This document shows positions 1-8,604 of a stretch of 64,000 bases of DNA, piece after piece. The position numbers were made by a program, and so were the translations under genes. Source of the DNA: CBIFVZ01 sp966185765 (lineage in GTDB: Bacteria; Pseudomonadota; Gammaproteobacteria; Enterobacterales; Enterobacteriaceae); contig CBIFVZ010000002.1 in NCBI GenBank assembly GCA_966185765.1, forward strand, positions 1-64,000, given 5' to 3'. Each line of letters starts with the position of its first letter. Position 1 is the first letter of the stretch. The notes beneath the pieces are model-generated. The model did no database searches. It saw nothing but the letters and a program-made list of their open reading frames with translations, and had not been told where the DNA came from.

Positions 1-2987
1 CTTAAATATTTGTCATAAGCTAAATTATATTTAATAGTATTATCCAGCTTACCTGCAATGCCGATATCAACCCCTCCATTTTTTAATATCTCCCTCTGAA
101 TTTCTATATTTTTAAGAGTTGCAGCCCCCTCTCCAGATAAATAGCCATTTACATAATCAGCTTTTGATTTTATCGATATATTAGACTTATCAAGAAAATG
201 ACCTGTTTCATGTGCCAGTGTTTGCACAACCTGTTCGGGGGAACTGAGATCAGAACTTATACTCATCACTTTATCTTCTCTACTCAGAAAAGAACCCTTT
301 CCCGGAGGTCCGTAAACAATATCATATTTAGCGTCTATGACTTCCTGTAATTCTTTTTTCAGCGTCGGTGACTTATCCATAATTTTTTTAACAGCAGGAT
401 CATCAAGTGGGGACTCGCCAGGAGCAATATTGATTGTTTTCTTAGTGCCGCCACTGAAAACGCCCGGTTGTGCAGGCGTTTCGGACTCACGGATATCGAG
501 CTGGATTGAAATGTTTTCAGCCTCGTCGCTGTTAAAGGATTCGGTAAAGCCTTCATCGTCTGTGACGCCTTCTCTGACCTGTCCGTTACTGAGCCAGGCA
601 GTATACGCAGTTCTGGCGTAGGCTATCCCCTCATCGTTGATACAATGGACTTTCACTTGATGATTACTGTTATTCAGCATGACAGGTAAAACCGGGACAA
701 CGGGGCGTTGTGAGGTCTGCTGTTTCCTGTCGTAATACCCTGCACGGGTCCGGTAATCCCCACTGGTCGCCTGCTCAATACAGAATTCATCCAGCGAGAT
801 ATAACTTCCCCCGGCATTCAGCGTAATGCGCTTTGCGGCGGTTATCTGAATTTCATCTTCCGTGCTGACAATACTGATGCCCTTACGCGCCAGCAGCTCC
901 ATCGTGTCGTTCTGCGCCTGTACCTGCACTGGCCCCTGGTTAGCAATAAGCTTCATCCCAAGCTTGCGTACAAAGACGCTCAACTGTTCCCCGACACCGA
1001 CAAACAACTTTTTCACCACACTGATATCAGCATTGTTACCCGCTGTCGCCACCAGGTTCTGCCCGGCTGACAGTTGCAGATGTTCACCACTGGTTACCGC
1101 CACGCCATCCGGCGCAGTCAGGTGCAGTACCGAGGCTTTAAGCTCGTTCAGCTTCTGCTCCATCAGCGTTATTTGCGCCTGTAACTCCGCCGCACTCGCT
1201 TGCGATGCCTGCGCGTCGTCGGAAATCGCCTGCATCTCTTCTTTTGCCGCTTTCAGACGGCCAACAGCTGGCGCCATCTCCAGCACCTGACCCTGGGCTT
1301 TACTTTGCTCATCAGCACTGATAAAAATCCCTTTCCCGGCCCGCAGCGCGCCCCAGGAATCGGTGCGTAGCTCAAAGCCGCTGCCGCGCTGGTCACGATT
1401 TGCGTCGACCAGATACCCCAGATTCAGCTGCGTTTTACCGCCATTCTCCGTCGAAATCTTGATCGATTCCTTCTGGCGGTTATCGTCGATCCTTATCTTG
1501 TTATTTGTGGGAGTCCTGAGCACGTTACGCCGGTAGTTCGCGATATTGACGTGATCGGGCTGCGTGGAGGTGTGAAGCGCGCCTGCAATATAAGGCCGGT
1601 CCGGATTGCCGTCTTCAAAGGCAATTGCCACCTCAGTACCCGCCAGCAGCGGGAGGTGCAGACCGTAGGTATCACCCGCGTAAGGCCGGGCCTGGCGCAC
1701 CCACAGGCTTTCGAAACCCGTGTCCCAGCTTGCCCTGTCAAACAGCATACTGACGCGATAGCGACCGTCTTTATCAATGTGGCCATAGATATCGTTTTCG
1801 GTCGTGCTGGTCACGAGCGCCGGTAGCGTTCCCGCCATGACCGGACGCTGCCTGAGCACCGGGCGATACCCATAGCGACCAAAGGCCGGGATAGCCGTGA
1901 ATGCGGTCTCCAGACTCTGGTCACGGCGTGCGGTACAGCGCAGACCGGTTATCAGGATACCCTTCGTGAATGGCTCTTCGACACCGCTGCCCGTCACTTT
2001 CATCAGTGCGCCCGCCGCCAGGGCAGCGGCGTTACAGACACCGGTAAGACGCGTCTGGTCGTTCAGGTAGCGCTCATGGCGCAGGTGTGCAAAGAACGCG
2101 CCGCTTTCCGGCTCCGTAGCGGGGTTACTGCCCTGCGCCAGATAGTTATCGGCAAAATGGTAAGCTTCACCGTAAGTGGTGTCATCCCCGCCGGTAACAT
2201 CAGCCTGCGCATCCATATCCGCTGACGCATCACGATAGTTGTAGTCGCGGGTAAAGACTGACTTTTCCACCACCCGGTGACGACTCTGCATGGCCCAGAC
2301 CGATTCCTGTGCGCCGTCATGCATACCCGATGGCGCCACGGCGGGTAATGTGATTTCCGGTGCGTAGCCTTTCTGCGAATCAAAAAACTCCACGACATCG
2401 ATATGCAGCCGGGTGTCGGCGCTGAAGCGAAACCAGATACCGACGTCTGCCAGCAGGCGGCTGATAAAATCGTAATCAGATTCTGAAAACTGCATCACCT
2501 GCTCACGGCGCGGATATTCCCGTGTCAGGTCAAACAGAAAATCCTGTCCGCGCATACCGTGCCGCTCGCGCAGGATTTTTTCGACTATCTGCGGGACAGA
2601 CATATCCTGATAAATCGCGTTCTGACGGCTGCGTTTCAGGAGTGCCAGGCGTGGCCGGAGTGTAAGGGCGTAGCGGGTTTCATCGCGTGAGGAGGAAATG
2701 CGGCGGAAAGCGGTGACCACGCCCTGTACGGTACGCACCGGCTGCTGCAGCGGCATACCATAGACCTGTGCTATTTTGGCATGGAGGACAAGCTCTGCGG
2801 GCTTAAGCAGCATCTGCTGTGGCGTCAGGGAATGGTCTGTGGAGGTGAACGCTATGTCCCAGCGAAACGGGCGACTGAGGGATTCGCGTCCGTCCAGCTC
2901 AACAACATCAAGCGCTGAGGTACAGCTCTGAACGGAAAGACGGTGATGGCTGTGGCTGAAAAAGAGGGGCAAGGCATTATCCGTCAC
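1..2987 (-). CDS. vgrG: T6SS VgrG spike protein with C-terminal zincin-like effector domain (3' end beyond window)
   Basis: The frame is open from a GTG at 2987 (AGGAGG centred about 10 nt upstream) to the window edge, giving 995 codons with no stop. The N-terminal half reads as a VgrG/gp27-gp5 spike (start TDNALPLFFSHSHHRLSVQS; later a DGRYRVSMLFDRASW-type OB-fold region). A DUF2345-type beta-helix follows (motifs LTAPDGVAVTSGEHLQLSAG and ITLNAGGSYISLDE). Residues about 770-857 look like a transthyretin-like linker (AYTAWLSNGQVREGVTDDEG). From about residue 859 an extra domain carries LAHETGHFLDKS, an HExxH zinc-protease motif at about 926-930. The last roughly 460 bases of the window are clearly more AT-rich than the VgrG core, which suggests a swapped-in effector module. 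Known biology: VgrG trimers tip the T6SS needle, and 'evolved' VgrGs deliver fused toxins. The C-terminus and any immunity gene lie off the left edge. Confidence 0.93.
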   Translation of the reverse strand, partial: MTDNALPLFFSHSHHRLSVQSCTSALDVVELDGRESLSRPFRWDIAFTSTDHSLTPQQMLLKPAELVLHAKIAQVYGMPLQQPVRTVQGVVTAFRRISSSRDETRYALTLRPRLALLKRSRQNAIYQDMSVPQIVEKILRERHGMRGQDFLFDLTREYPRREQVMQFSESDYDFISRLLADVGIWFRFSADTRLHIDVVEFFDSQKGYAPEITLPAVAPSGMHDGAQESVWAMQSRHRVVEKSVFTRDYNYRDASADMDAQADVTGGDDTTYGEAYHFADNYLAQGSNPATEPESGAFFAHLRHERYLNDQTRLTGVCNAAALAAGALMKVTGSGVEEPFTKGILITGLRCTARRDQSLETAFTAIPAFGRYGYRPVLRQRPVMAGTLPALVTSTTENDIYGHIDKDGRYRVSMLFDRASWDTGFESLWVRQARPYAGDTYGLHLPLLAGTEVAIAFEDGNPDRPYIAGALHTSTQPDHVNIANYRRNVLRTPTNNKIRIDDNRQKESIKISTENGGKTQLNLGYLVDANRDQRGSGFELRTDSWGALRAGKGIFISADEQSKAQGQVLEMAPAVGRLKAAKEEMQAISDDAQASQASAAELQAQITLMEQKLNELKASVLHLTAPDGVAVTSGEHLQLSAGQNLVATAGNNADISVVKKLFVGVGEQLSVFVRKLGMKLIANQGPVQVQAQNDTMELLARKGISIVSTEDEIQITAAKRITLNAGGSYISLDEFCIEQATSGDYRTRAGYYDRKQQTSQRPVVPVLPVMLNNSNHQVKVHCINDEGIAYARTAYTAWLSNGQVREGVTDDEGFTESFNSDEAENISIQLDIRESETPAQPGVFSGGTKKTINIAPGESPLDDPAVKKIMDKSPTLKKELQEVIDAKYDIVYGPPGKGSFLSREDKVMSISSDLSSPEQVVQTLAHETGHFLDKSNISIKSKADYVNGYLSGEGAATLKNIEIQREILKNGGVDIGIAGKLDNTIKYNLAYDKYL

Positions 2988-3527
2988 GGCTGACCTCCTG
3001 TGTCATGTGGTACGGGCAAACATATTCAGGCACGCTACCGCCCGGAGCCGTAAGTCAGGACCCGTCAGGCGTAACCGAATCGGCCGATAGCTGTCTGTCC
3101 TGCAGATACCGGCACTTTTAAGAATTGATAAAGTGTTTATATGCTTTTATAGCAGTCCTGACATTTTGTAAATATGTGAAATGGATTTAATTACGTCGCG
3201 CATTTAAGCAAGAAATAATATTCCTAAAAACCATTCGCTGTAATTATTAAAAAAAGAAAAAATTATCGGTATTCAGTGAGCAGGCTTTATTTAAAAGGCT
3301 TTGAAAAACCCTGTTTCAAGCCTGTTACGGCGCGGTTTACCGCCACTGAAATTTGATGAACGGCCGTAAGGCGAATAACACCAATAGCAATAGCGCTTCA
3401 CACCGACTTTGTTAATATGTAAAGTTTCGCGGCCACACTACATAAGCACAGTGGAGGCGGCTATTTCGCTTGCGCCAGCCTCTGGCGGGCTTATTCCTGG
3501 GCGCTTTTAGCACCTGGGCTTGCAAGA
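2988..3527. other. AT-rich intergenic stretch upstream of vgrG, no gene seen
   Basis: Positions about 3110-3300 are distinctly AT-rich and contain no convincing open frame on either strand. They probably hold the vgrG promoter, but I cannot single out one -35/-10 pair with confidence. Short frames around 3470-3520 lack ribosome binding sites and recognisable sequence. Confidence 0.5.
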
Positions 3528-3953
3528 ATGATCAAAAGCAGCGGGGCTGTTATTGGGACAGGGTTTCTTGTGATGTCCGTGGGTCTGGTGATAATCGCAA
3601 TTGGCCTTCGGTTGGGTCCTGTATGGGTCATTGCCGGTTTTATTGTCGTGTACCTGGGCAGCGGTCCTTTTGACGCACTGGGGACGGACATTGTGGTTTC
3701 TTCTGCTCCGTAAGGGAAAAGTGTTTCTGCTGGTGCAGCTGCACAGACCGCTACCTGGCTCGGTAGGGAACGGGGTATCGCGCTGTTCGGTACGTCAGGG
3801 ACTTCTGTCTATCAGAGGGCCTTAGCTGAACGTCTTATTAGCGATGGCTCAGGCAGCAAGCAACAGCCGCCTCATCCACGAGATTTGCTACAGTGGCAAT
3901 CGCTGGATTCGTGTTGGCGTTATTACTATCCTGTTTATCCTTTGTCTTTTTGA
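3528..3953 (+). pseudogene. Possible disrupted small membrane-protein gene
   Basis: An ATG at 3528 opens a 61-residue hydrophobic peptide with two predicted membrane segments (GFLVMSVGLVIIAIGLRLG, then VWVIAGFIVVYLGSG), closed by TAA at 3711-3713. The same frame then stays open for a further 79 codons to TGA at 3951-3953. That second part has protein-like composition (TATWLGRERGIALFGTSG, then ALAERLISDGSG). One nonsense change in a gene of about 141 codons would explain this. I recognise no family, and there is no strong ribosome binding site. The 3954-4198 remainder up to the next gene shows nothing I can name. The setting beside a T6SS vgrG suggests a decayed accessory gene, but this is only inference. 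Confidence 0.25.
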
Positions 3954-4198
3954 GAAAAATGGCCTGACTGATAGAAATTGAATACCTGAGTGCAGATGTA
4001 TCTGCGGGCTTAAGCCCCCCAGGAGCCTGGATGTTTACGCCAGGCTTCGCCGTCCTGTGTGTCTGCCTGCCCTTAATACTTCCCCTCACCGCGTAGCGCA
4101 GTCGCCATTGTCGCCCCTGAGTTAACGCTCACTCACATACCTGGCTACCCCCGGGACGCGATGTCCGCGGCTGATCTGTCATACCAGCAACACAACCT

Positions 4199-5209
4199 TT
4201 ACGCGCCCAGCGCGACAATCTCCTCGTGAAGCGCTTTTGCTATGGTCACCCCATGACGCTCGCTATGCACACGCACGCGGTGGCGACGCTCACCGGGGAT
4301 ACGAGCGCCCTGCTCCTGCATAGCGGTAAACAGGGATTCTGCCCGCGCCAGGTGAACAGCAGCGCCCTCACCCAGAAAACGTTGCGGGTCCATAGCAATA
4401 ATCAACTCCCCACCAAACGGCTGCCCACCTGCACCGTTGTCATAATGCAGCGATTCCTTGCTGGTCATATCGCCAATCAGCGGCCCGGCGATAAGCTCCA
4501 CCATCGCCGCCAGCGCCGAGCCTTTATGTCCGCCAAACGGCAACATAGCGCCAGCCAGAATTTCTGCGGGATCGGTGGTTGGCTTGCCCTGTGGGTCCAG
4601 CCCCCAGCCCTCTGGCACCGGTTTTCCGGCCCGCCGATGCAGGTCGATTTCACCACGCGCCGCTGCACTGGTCGCCATATCAAAAATAAACGGTGGTTTA
4701 CCGGCGCGCGGCCAGCCAAACGCTATCGGGTTGGTGCCAAAAAGCGGCAGGCTGCCGCCTGTAGGCGCCATCCAGGCATGACTCGGTGTACAGGCCAGCG
4801 CCACCAGCCCCTGTTCGGTGAGCGGCTCGATATCAGCCCACAGCGCTGAAAAATGCACGCAGTGATTGATTGCCAGCGCGGCAATACCGCACTGGCGCGT
4901 TTTGTCGATAAATAAGGGCAGCGCAGCTTTCCAGGCAAGTAGCGAGAAAGCGCCACGAGCATCTACACGCACAATGGCAGGCGCTTTATCTTCGACAACC
5001 GGCACAGCATCCGGCGATACTTTGCCGCATAAGAGGGTATGTACACAGCCCGGAATACGGTACAGACCGTGAGAGGGGTTGCCATCGCGCTCGCTGTCAG
5101 TGACATTGCGCGCTATCGCACTGGCGTGCGCCTCGCTAAAGCCGTTATGCTGCAATACCCTCAGCGCCAGCGCATAAGCCGCGTCCAGAGACAGAGTGAT
5201 GTCTTCCAT
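4199..5209 (-). CDS. Ldh2/MDH-type NAD(P)H oxidoreductase, probably DpkA-like delta1-piperideine/pyrroline-2-carboxylate reductase
   Basis: This 336-residue protein belongs to the malate/L-lactate dehydrogenase type 2 (Ldh2) family. It has the diagnostic early motif ERDGNPSHGLYRIPG with the family's catalytic-type His at about residue 47. It also has FGTNPIAFGWPRAGKPPFIFD in the middle and FGGHKGSALAAMVELIAGPL towards the C-terminus. Cytosolic members reduce cyclic imines (DpkA/LhpD in D-lysine and D-proline/hydroxyproline catabolism) or 2-oxoacids. The overall look is closest to DpkA-type proteins, but substrate cannot be settled by eye. The ATG at 5209 is preceded by AAGGAA at a suitable distance. 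It lies downstream of and on the same strand as a LysR gene at 5568-6452, which may regulate it, with a tiny lipoprotein gene on the opposite strand between them. Confidence 0.82.
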   Translation of the reverse strand: MEDITLSLDAAYALALRVLQHNGFSEAHASAIARNVTDSERDGNPSHGLYRIPGCVHTLLCGKVSPDAVPVVEDKAPAIVRVDARGAFSLLAWKAALPLFIDKTRQCGIAALAINHCVHFSALWADIEPLTEQGLVALACTPSHAWMAPTGGSLPLFGTNPIAFGWPRAGKPPFIFDMATSAAARGEIDLHRRAGKPVPEGWGLDPQGKPTTDPAEILAGAMLPFGGHKGSALAAMVELIAGPLIGDMTSKESLHYDNGAGGQPFGGELIIAMDPQRFLGEGAAVHLARAESLFTAMQEQGARIPGERRHRVRVHSERHGVTIAKALHEEIVALGA

Positions 5210-5409
5210 TGGTCGGTTCCTTGAGAAAGAGAATATTCACGTTAACGCAACGCAGGCCATAATGAATAGCCTCTCATCAGCAAGTTGTGATACCTCTCCC
5301 TTCACAATAAATCGGTTGGGAACAACCAGGATTACACCTGATTGTCGTTTCGTCGCCACAGAAGATAATGAAAGAGCAGGCGGATGCCTGACATTATAAG
5401 GAATTCAGG

Positions 5410-5571
5410 ATGAAGAAAATCTATGCATTACTTTTACTGGTGAGCATTAGCGCGCTGAGCGGCTGTTTTCATCATCATCACGAACGTGATGAGCGCGGCA
5501 ACCGTGGCCCACATCAACAGCAGCAAAAACACCAGGACCATTACGACGACCGCAGCGGCCAACGTCGCTAA
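5410..5571 (+). CDS. Small His-rich lipoprotein (53 aa)
   Basis: The ATG at 5410 follows TTCAGG. The protein has a short signal peptide (MKKIYALLLLVSISALSGC) with a lipobox ALSGC, so the lipidated Cys would be residue 19. The mature part of about 35 residues is very polar: four consecutive His directly after the Cys, then Asp/Arg/Gln-rich sequence ending DRSGQRR. The stop TAA (5569-5571) overlaps the end of the converging LysR gene by four bases. The His cluster next to the lipid anchor suggests metal binding at the envelope, but that is inference. I do not recognise a named family. Small size, clean lipobox and reading-frame closure exactly at the neighbouring gene support it being real. Confidence 0.6.
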   Translation: MKKIYALLLLVSISALSGCFHHHHERDERGNRGPHQQQQKHQDHYDDRSGQRR

Positions 5572-6452
5572 TCCGGCGCTGACCATGTTTGCGCAAACGT
5601 GGTCAGCAGCTCAGAGAGTGCAGGCTTATCTGTCTGACCCGGCTTCCACAACGCAACCAGCGTCTGCGACAGCGCATTGTCCCCCATCCCGGTATCTATC
5701 CTCACCACTCCAGGCCAGGTTTCTGCATGCATATGTTCGGGCAAAAACGCCCAACCATATCCCGCACAGAGCATTTCACGCAGCATCTGCACATCATTGG
5801 TCCGTAACACATCGTCGGCAATCTGTAGCCGCTGCATCAGCCAGTCGGGGAGTGTACGAAATGGGATCAGCTGCGTGCGCGAGGCCAGATGAAACTGCGA
5901 CACCGGTTCTGGTGAAAAGAATCCGGCACAGGCATATATCGCAAGCGAAATGCTACCAACCGCGCGCCACTGTAACCGGTCGTTGATGGTGCGATTGAGC
6001 GCCTGAAACAGGCCCGCATCGGCTTTCCCTTCTTCAATCCAGGCTTCGGCCTCAGCGCGTTCGCACAAAATCGGCTGCAGGCGAATCTGGTGTAGCGCCA
6101 GTTCGCGCTGCACGCGGAGTAAAAAATCACGTGGAGTAAAGAGGTCATAGCATAACGTCAACCTTGCGCTAAGCTGGCCTGGAATATGGCGTGCCACCTG
6201 AGCAAACGCCTGCGCTTCATGCAAAAAAAGCCGACTCTGACGCCAGAGTAATTCCCCCGCTTGCGTCAGACGCAGTGGGCGCGTACTGCGGTCAAATAAC
6301 GCATAACCGAGATCAATTTCCAGGTACTCAATCAGCTCACTCACCGTAGAGCGGTCTTTTTTTAGTCTGCGGGCAGCGTGCGTTAAGGTTCCGGTTTCAC
6401 AAACGCACGCAAATGCCTCAATCTGAGCGAGGGTAAAATTCAGCGGGTTCAT
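5568..6452 (-). CDS. LysR-family transcriptional regulator
   Basis: This is a 294-residue LysR-type regulator when started at the ATG at 6452, which has GGAGG five bases upstream. An upstream in-frame ATG at 6488 would add 12 residues but has no comparable site. The N-terminal winged helix-turn-helix is clear (FTLAQIEAFACVCETGTLTH, then AARRLKKDRSTVSELIEYLE), followed by the usual effector domain. Residues of the typical LysR box AVS are replaced by RSTVS, a variant seen in some subfamilies. It lies upstream of and co-oriented with the DpkA-like reductase, separated by about 360 nt that also hold the opposite-strand lipoprotein. It may control that reductase. No ligand can be inferred. Confidence 0.88.
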   Translation of the reverse strand: MNPLNFTLAQIEAFACVCETGTLTHAARRLKKDRSTVSELIEYLEIDLGYALFDRSTRPLRLTQAGELLWRQSRLFLHEAQAFAQVARHIPGQLSARLTLCYDLFTPRDFLLRVQRELALHQIRLQPILCERAEAEAWIEEGKADAGLFQALNRTINDRLQWRAVGSISLAIYACAGFFSPEPVSQFHLASRTQLIPFRTLPDWLMQRLQIADDVLRTNDVQMLREMLCAGYGWAFLPEHMHAETWPGVVRIDTGMGDNALSQTLVALWKPGQTDKPALSELLTTFAQTWSAPD

Positions 6453-6919
6453 ACGTTCCTCCATAGCGCCAGATTCTCCCATACCCATCGTTTCTCCCCC
6501 GCACCTTTTGTGCCTGCCCCGTTCGTTAAACGGCGATATTTCCGCCAGACATTAAGATAAAAACCCGAGTTTTTCGCCTACCCCAGGCTTTTTCCTGGTC
6601 AGGAACGGTCGTAAAAACAGAAAATAAAGCTATAAAAGAATTAAAAATTAGAAATAAAAACCTTATACATTCAAATTATCTTTATAAATACCTGACAAAG
6701 CCAAAATTAGCGAAAATAATCATCAGCGAAAGCAACGCGATGCTTCAGCGGTTAATTGAGTCTGTAAACAGCCTATCGACCTCAGCGTACCGCAAGCCCT
6801 TTACCGCTCTCAGCCGACACGATAATCCCGGCTCCTGCGCAGGCTTAAGGCATTGCCCCTGGCACACAATGTTTGACCAGGACATCAGTGGACCCCATAG
6901 CAAGAGCAGGAGCGTGTTT
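6453..6919. other. AT-rich intergenic region between divergent regulators
   Basis: This spacer separates the LysR gene (minus strand) from the LuxR-type gene (plus strand). Positions about 6615-6720 are strongly AT-rich with A-tracts, the kind of sequence often bound by H-NS in horizontally acquired regulatory regions. An open frame continues upstream of the LuxR start to 6740, but it has no ribosome binding site and its extra residues do not look like LuxR. I see no other gene. Confidence 0.5.
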
Positions 6920-7438
6920 GTGACAATGACGCAGCAAAAACTTTTCATCTACGTGTTCAGCCAGAACTATTTTCTGTGGAACGGCATTCGCCATTCGCTG
7001 GCCTGGTTGCCCCCCTCACGCCAGGAATATCACTGGCTCACAGACATGACGTTTGCCGCGCTCAACAAACGGATTAAGGACCTGCCTGCAGGCGCCTTTT
7101 GCATCATTGTCACCGAAGCCAACCGCATCCAGACCCTGCGTCAACTGCTGCCGCGCGGCATTCTGGTGACAGGCGATGACGAACCGCTGCACGCGCTGGA
7201 CGCGTACCTCAATTCGCCTCCCACAGTGTCGGTGTCACCGGTGCGCCTCACGCGCGCTGAACGTAAGGTGTGCGCCCTTATCAGCGAGGGTTACGCGCCT
7301 GACGGCATTGCCCGGTTACTGAACAAATCGCATAAAACGATTAACGGCCACAAACGCAGCGCTATGCAAAAATTGAGCTGTCATTCCAGTGCTGAGTTGT
7401 GGACACGCATCACCCAGTTCTCGTCTGCCCTCGCATAA
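6920..7438 (+). CDS. LuxR-type HTH transcriptional regulator, module copy 1
   Basis: The chosen start is GTG 6920, seven bases after AGGAG; ATG 6926 in the same frame is the alternative. The product is about 172 residues. The C-terminal third is a LuxR/GerE helix-turn-helix (LTRAERKVCALISEGYAP, then IARLLNKSHKTINGHKRSAM). The N-terminal part has no receiver-domain Asp pattern and resembles the short fimbrial/capsule-type LuxR regulators. A second protein of the same length with the same HTH style (AP-DIAR-S-KT-KR pattern) is at 17812-18330. It is followed in the same direction by a 50-aa exported peptide and a MarT/FidL-like pair, with which it may form a regulatory operon. Confidence 0.82.
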   Translation: MTMTQQKLFIYVFSQNYFLWNGIRHSLAWLPPSRQEYHWLTDMTFAALNKRIKDLPAGAFCIIVTEANRIQTLRQLLPRGILVTGDDEPLHALDAYLNSPPTVSVSPVRLTRAERKVCALISEGYAPDGIARLLNKSHKTINGHKRSAMQKLSCHSSAELWTRITQFSSALA

Positions 7439-7470
7439 CGCGCGGGCGTAACAACATCAGGAAAAAACTC

Positions 7471-7623
7471 ATGAAACATAAAGCAATTTGCGTCGTCGTA
7501 TGGCTGGCCCTGCTTTGCGTCGTGGGCGGCCTGGCGTGGGGAGAATCGTTCCGCCCTGCCGATATGCAGAGCGTCCACGAAGATAACGTCTTTCACCTGC
7601 TGTGGACGGACAGCCAGAAATAG
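7471..7623 (+). CDS. Small exported or membrane peptide (50 aa), unknown
   Basis: The ATG at 7471 has CAGGA upstream. The first 24 residues form a clean signal peptide or single membrane segment (MKHKAICVVVWLALLCVVGG followed by LAWG). The remaining 26 residues are polar and end in LLWTDSQK. It begins 33 nt after the LuxR-type gene and precedes the MarT-like regulator, so it is probably co-transcribed with one or both. There is no counterpart at the second module. I do not recognise the family. A small periplasmic modulator of the neighbouring membrane regulator is a reasonable guess only. Confidence 0.5.
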   Translation: MKHKAICVVVWLALLCVVGGLAWGESFRPADMQSVHEDNVFHLLWTDSQK

Positions 7624-7842
7624 TTACTTGCTTTCATCGCATTACCGATAGACCACCGTCCGTCTCCGCCACGCGGAGTCGGATAATTCCTCACATTTGA
7701 TATTATTTCCGATAAGATCAATATTTTCTGCTGTTAAAAATGTAGAATCCCCCGTCTACACTTGATAACAACCAGCGCTACGCTGTTCTGTCTGATATTG
7801 ATTCCTCAGCCCGTATCCGCCCTGCAACTCACGGAACGCTTA

Positions 7843-8601
7843 ATGAAGTATCTGATTGACGATACCCTGATTTACCGCCCGGAAGACGGCGTATTGATAT
7901 ATTCGGGAAACGAAGACGAACTGGTCACGCTAACCGCCACCGCAAACAGCATTTTATCTTTGCTGGTGAGTCGTCATGGTGTGGCAATTGAGCGTGAAAC
8001 CTTCCTGAGCGAAGTGTGGGATGCCCGAGGGTTACGCGGCTCTAACAGCTCCCTTAATCAGTACATCAGTATGTTGCGCAAAACACTCGCCGGGTTTGCC
8101 CCACACACACCGTTTATTATCACCGTGCCTAAAATCGGCTTTATGCTGAACCCGGATCTGCCAGTCGTAAAGCAGGATGACGATATTATTGTTGAAGACA
8201 GCAGTGCTCAGGCCCCCCAGTCCTCCACACGCAACCAATGGCGCTGGATATGGATAATGATGTTGGTTTGTGCAACAGCACTCAATTTTGCCTTTGGTCC
8301 GGGACAGGTTTCACATGGACACGGCGGCGCTCAGGCCCATACCTGGTCACTGACCACCATTGATAGTTGCCCGGTTTATACATTGCGTGCGCTACCGGAA
8401 GCCTGGCGCGATGAAGCAAAAAAACTCGCCAAAAAGGCGGCCGAGGAAACCGCCATGCCGTGTCAGAAAAACACGGTGTTCTATTTGCACGTTCAGGACA
8501 GCATTTTCTTTGGCGAAGGGGGACGACTGGTGCTCTCTCGCTGCGCGCGCAGTGGTGGCAAGGCGGCCTCCTGCCAGACCCAGTACTACTACCAATGGTG
8601 A
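7843..8601 (+). CDS. MarT/CadC/ToxR-like membrane-anchored transcriptional regulator, module copy 1
   Basis: I place the start at ATG 7843, at the beginning of the winged-helix domain; the open frame extends upstream to 7762 but those residues are not domain-like. The product is 252 residues. An OmpR/ToxR-type winged helix comes first (MKYLIDDTLIYRPEDG; SNSSLNQYISMLRKTLAGFA; IITVPKIGFML). A linker and one transmembrane helix follow (WRWIWIMMLVCATALNFAFG). The periplasmic domain of about 80 residues has four Cys (around SCPVYTL, MPCQK, LSRCARS and ASCQTQ). A homologue at 19033-19863 keeps the same plan, including four periplasmic Cys. In Salmonella, MarT pairs with FidL, and a FidL-like gene follows here after three bases. 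Cytoplasmic DNA binding controlled by a periplasmic signal is the expected mode. Confidence 0.85.
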   Translation: MKYLIDDTLIYRPEDGVLIYSGNEDELVTLTATANSILSLLVSRHGVAIERETFLSEVWDARGLRGSNSSLNQYISMLRKTLAGFAPHTPFIITVPKIGFMLNPDLPVVKQDDDIIVEDSSAQAPQSSTRNQWRWIWIMMLVCATALNFAFGPGQVSHGHGGAQAHTWSLTTIDSCPVYTLRALPEAWRDEAKKLAKKAAEETAMPCQKNTVFYLHVQDSIFFGEGGRLVLSRCARSGGKAASCQTQYYYQW

Positions 8602-8604
8602 GCC

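Noticed and set aside
337..1826. Plus-strand frames of 90-140 codons inside the first 3 kb
   Set aside because: They are antisense to the long VgrG frame and show no independent coding signals.
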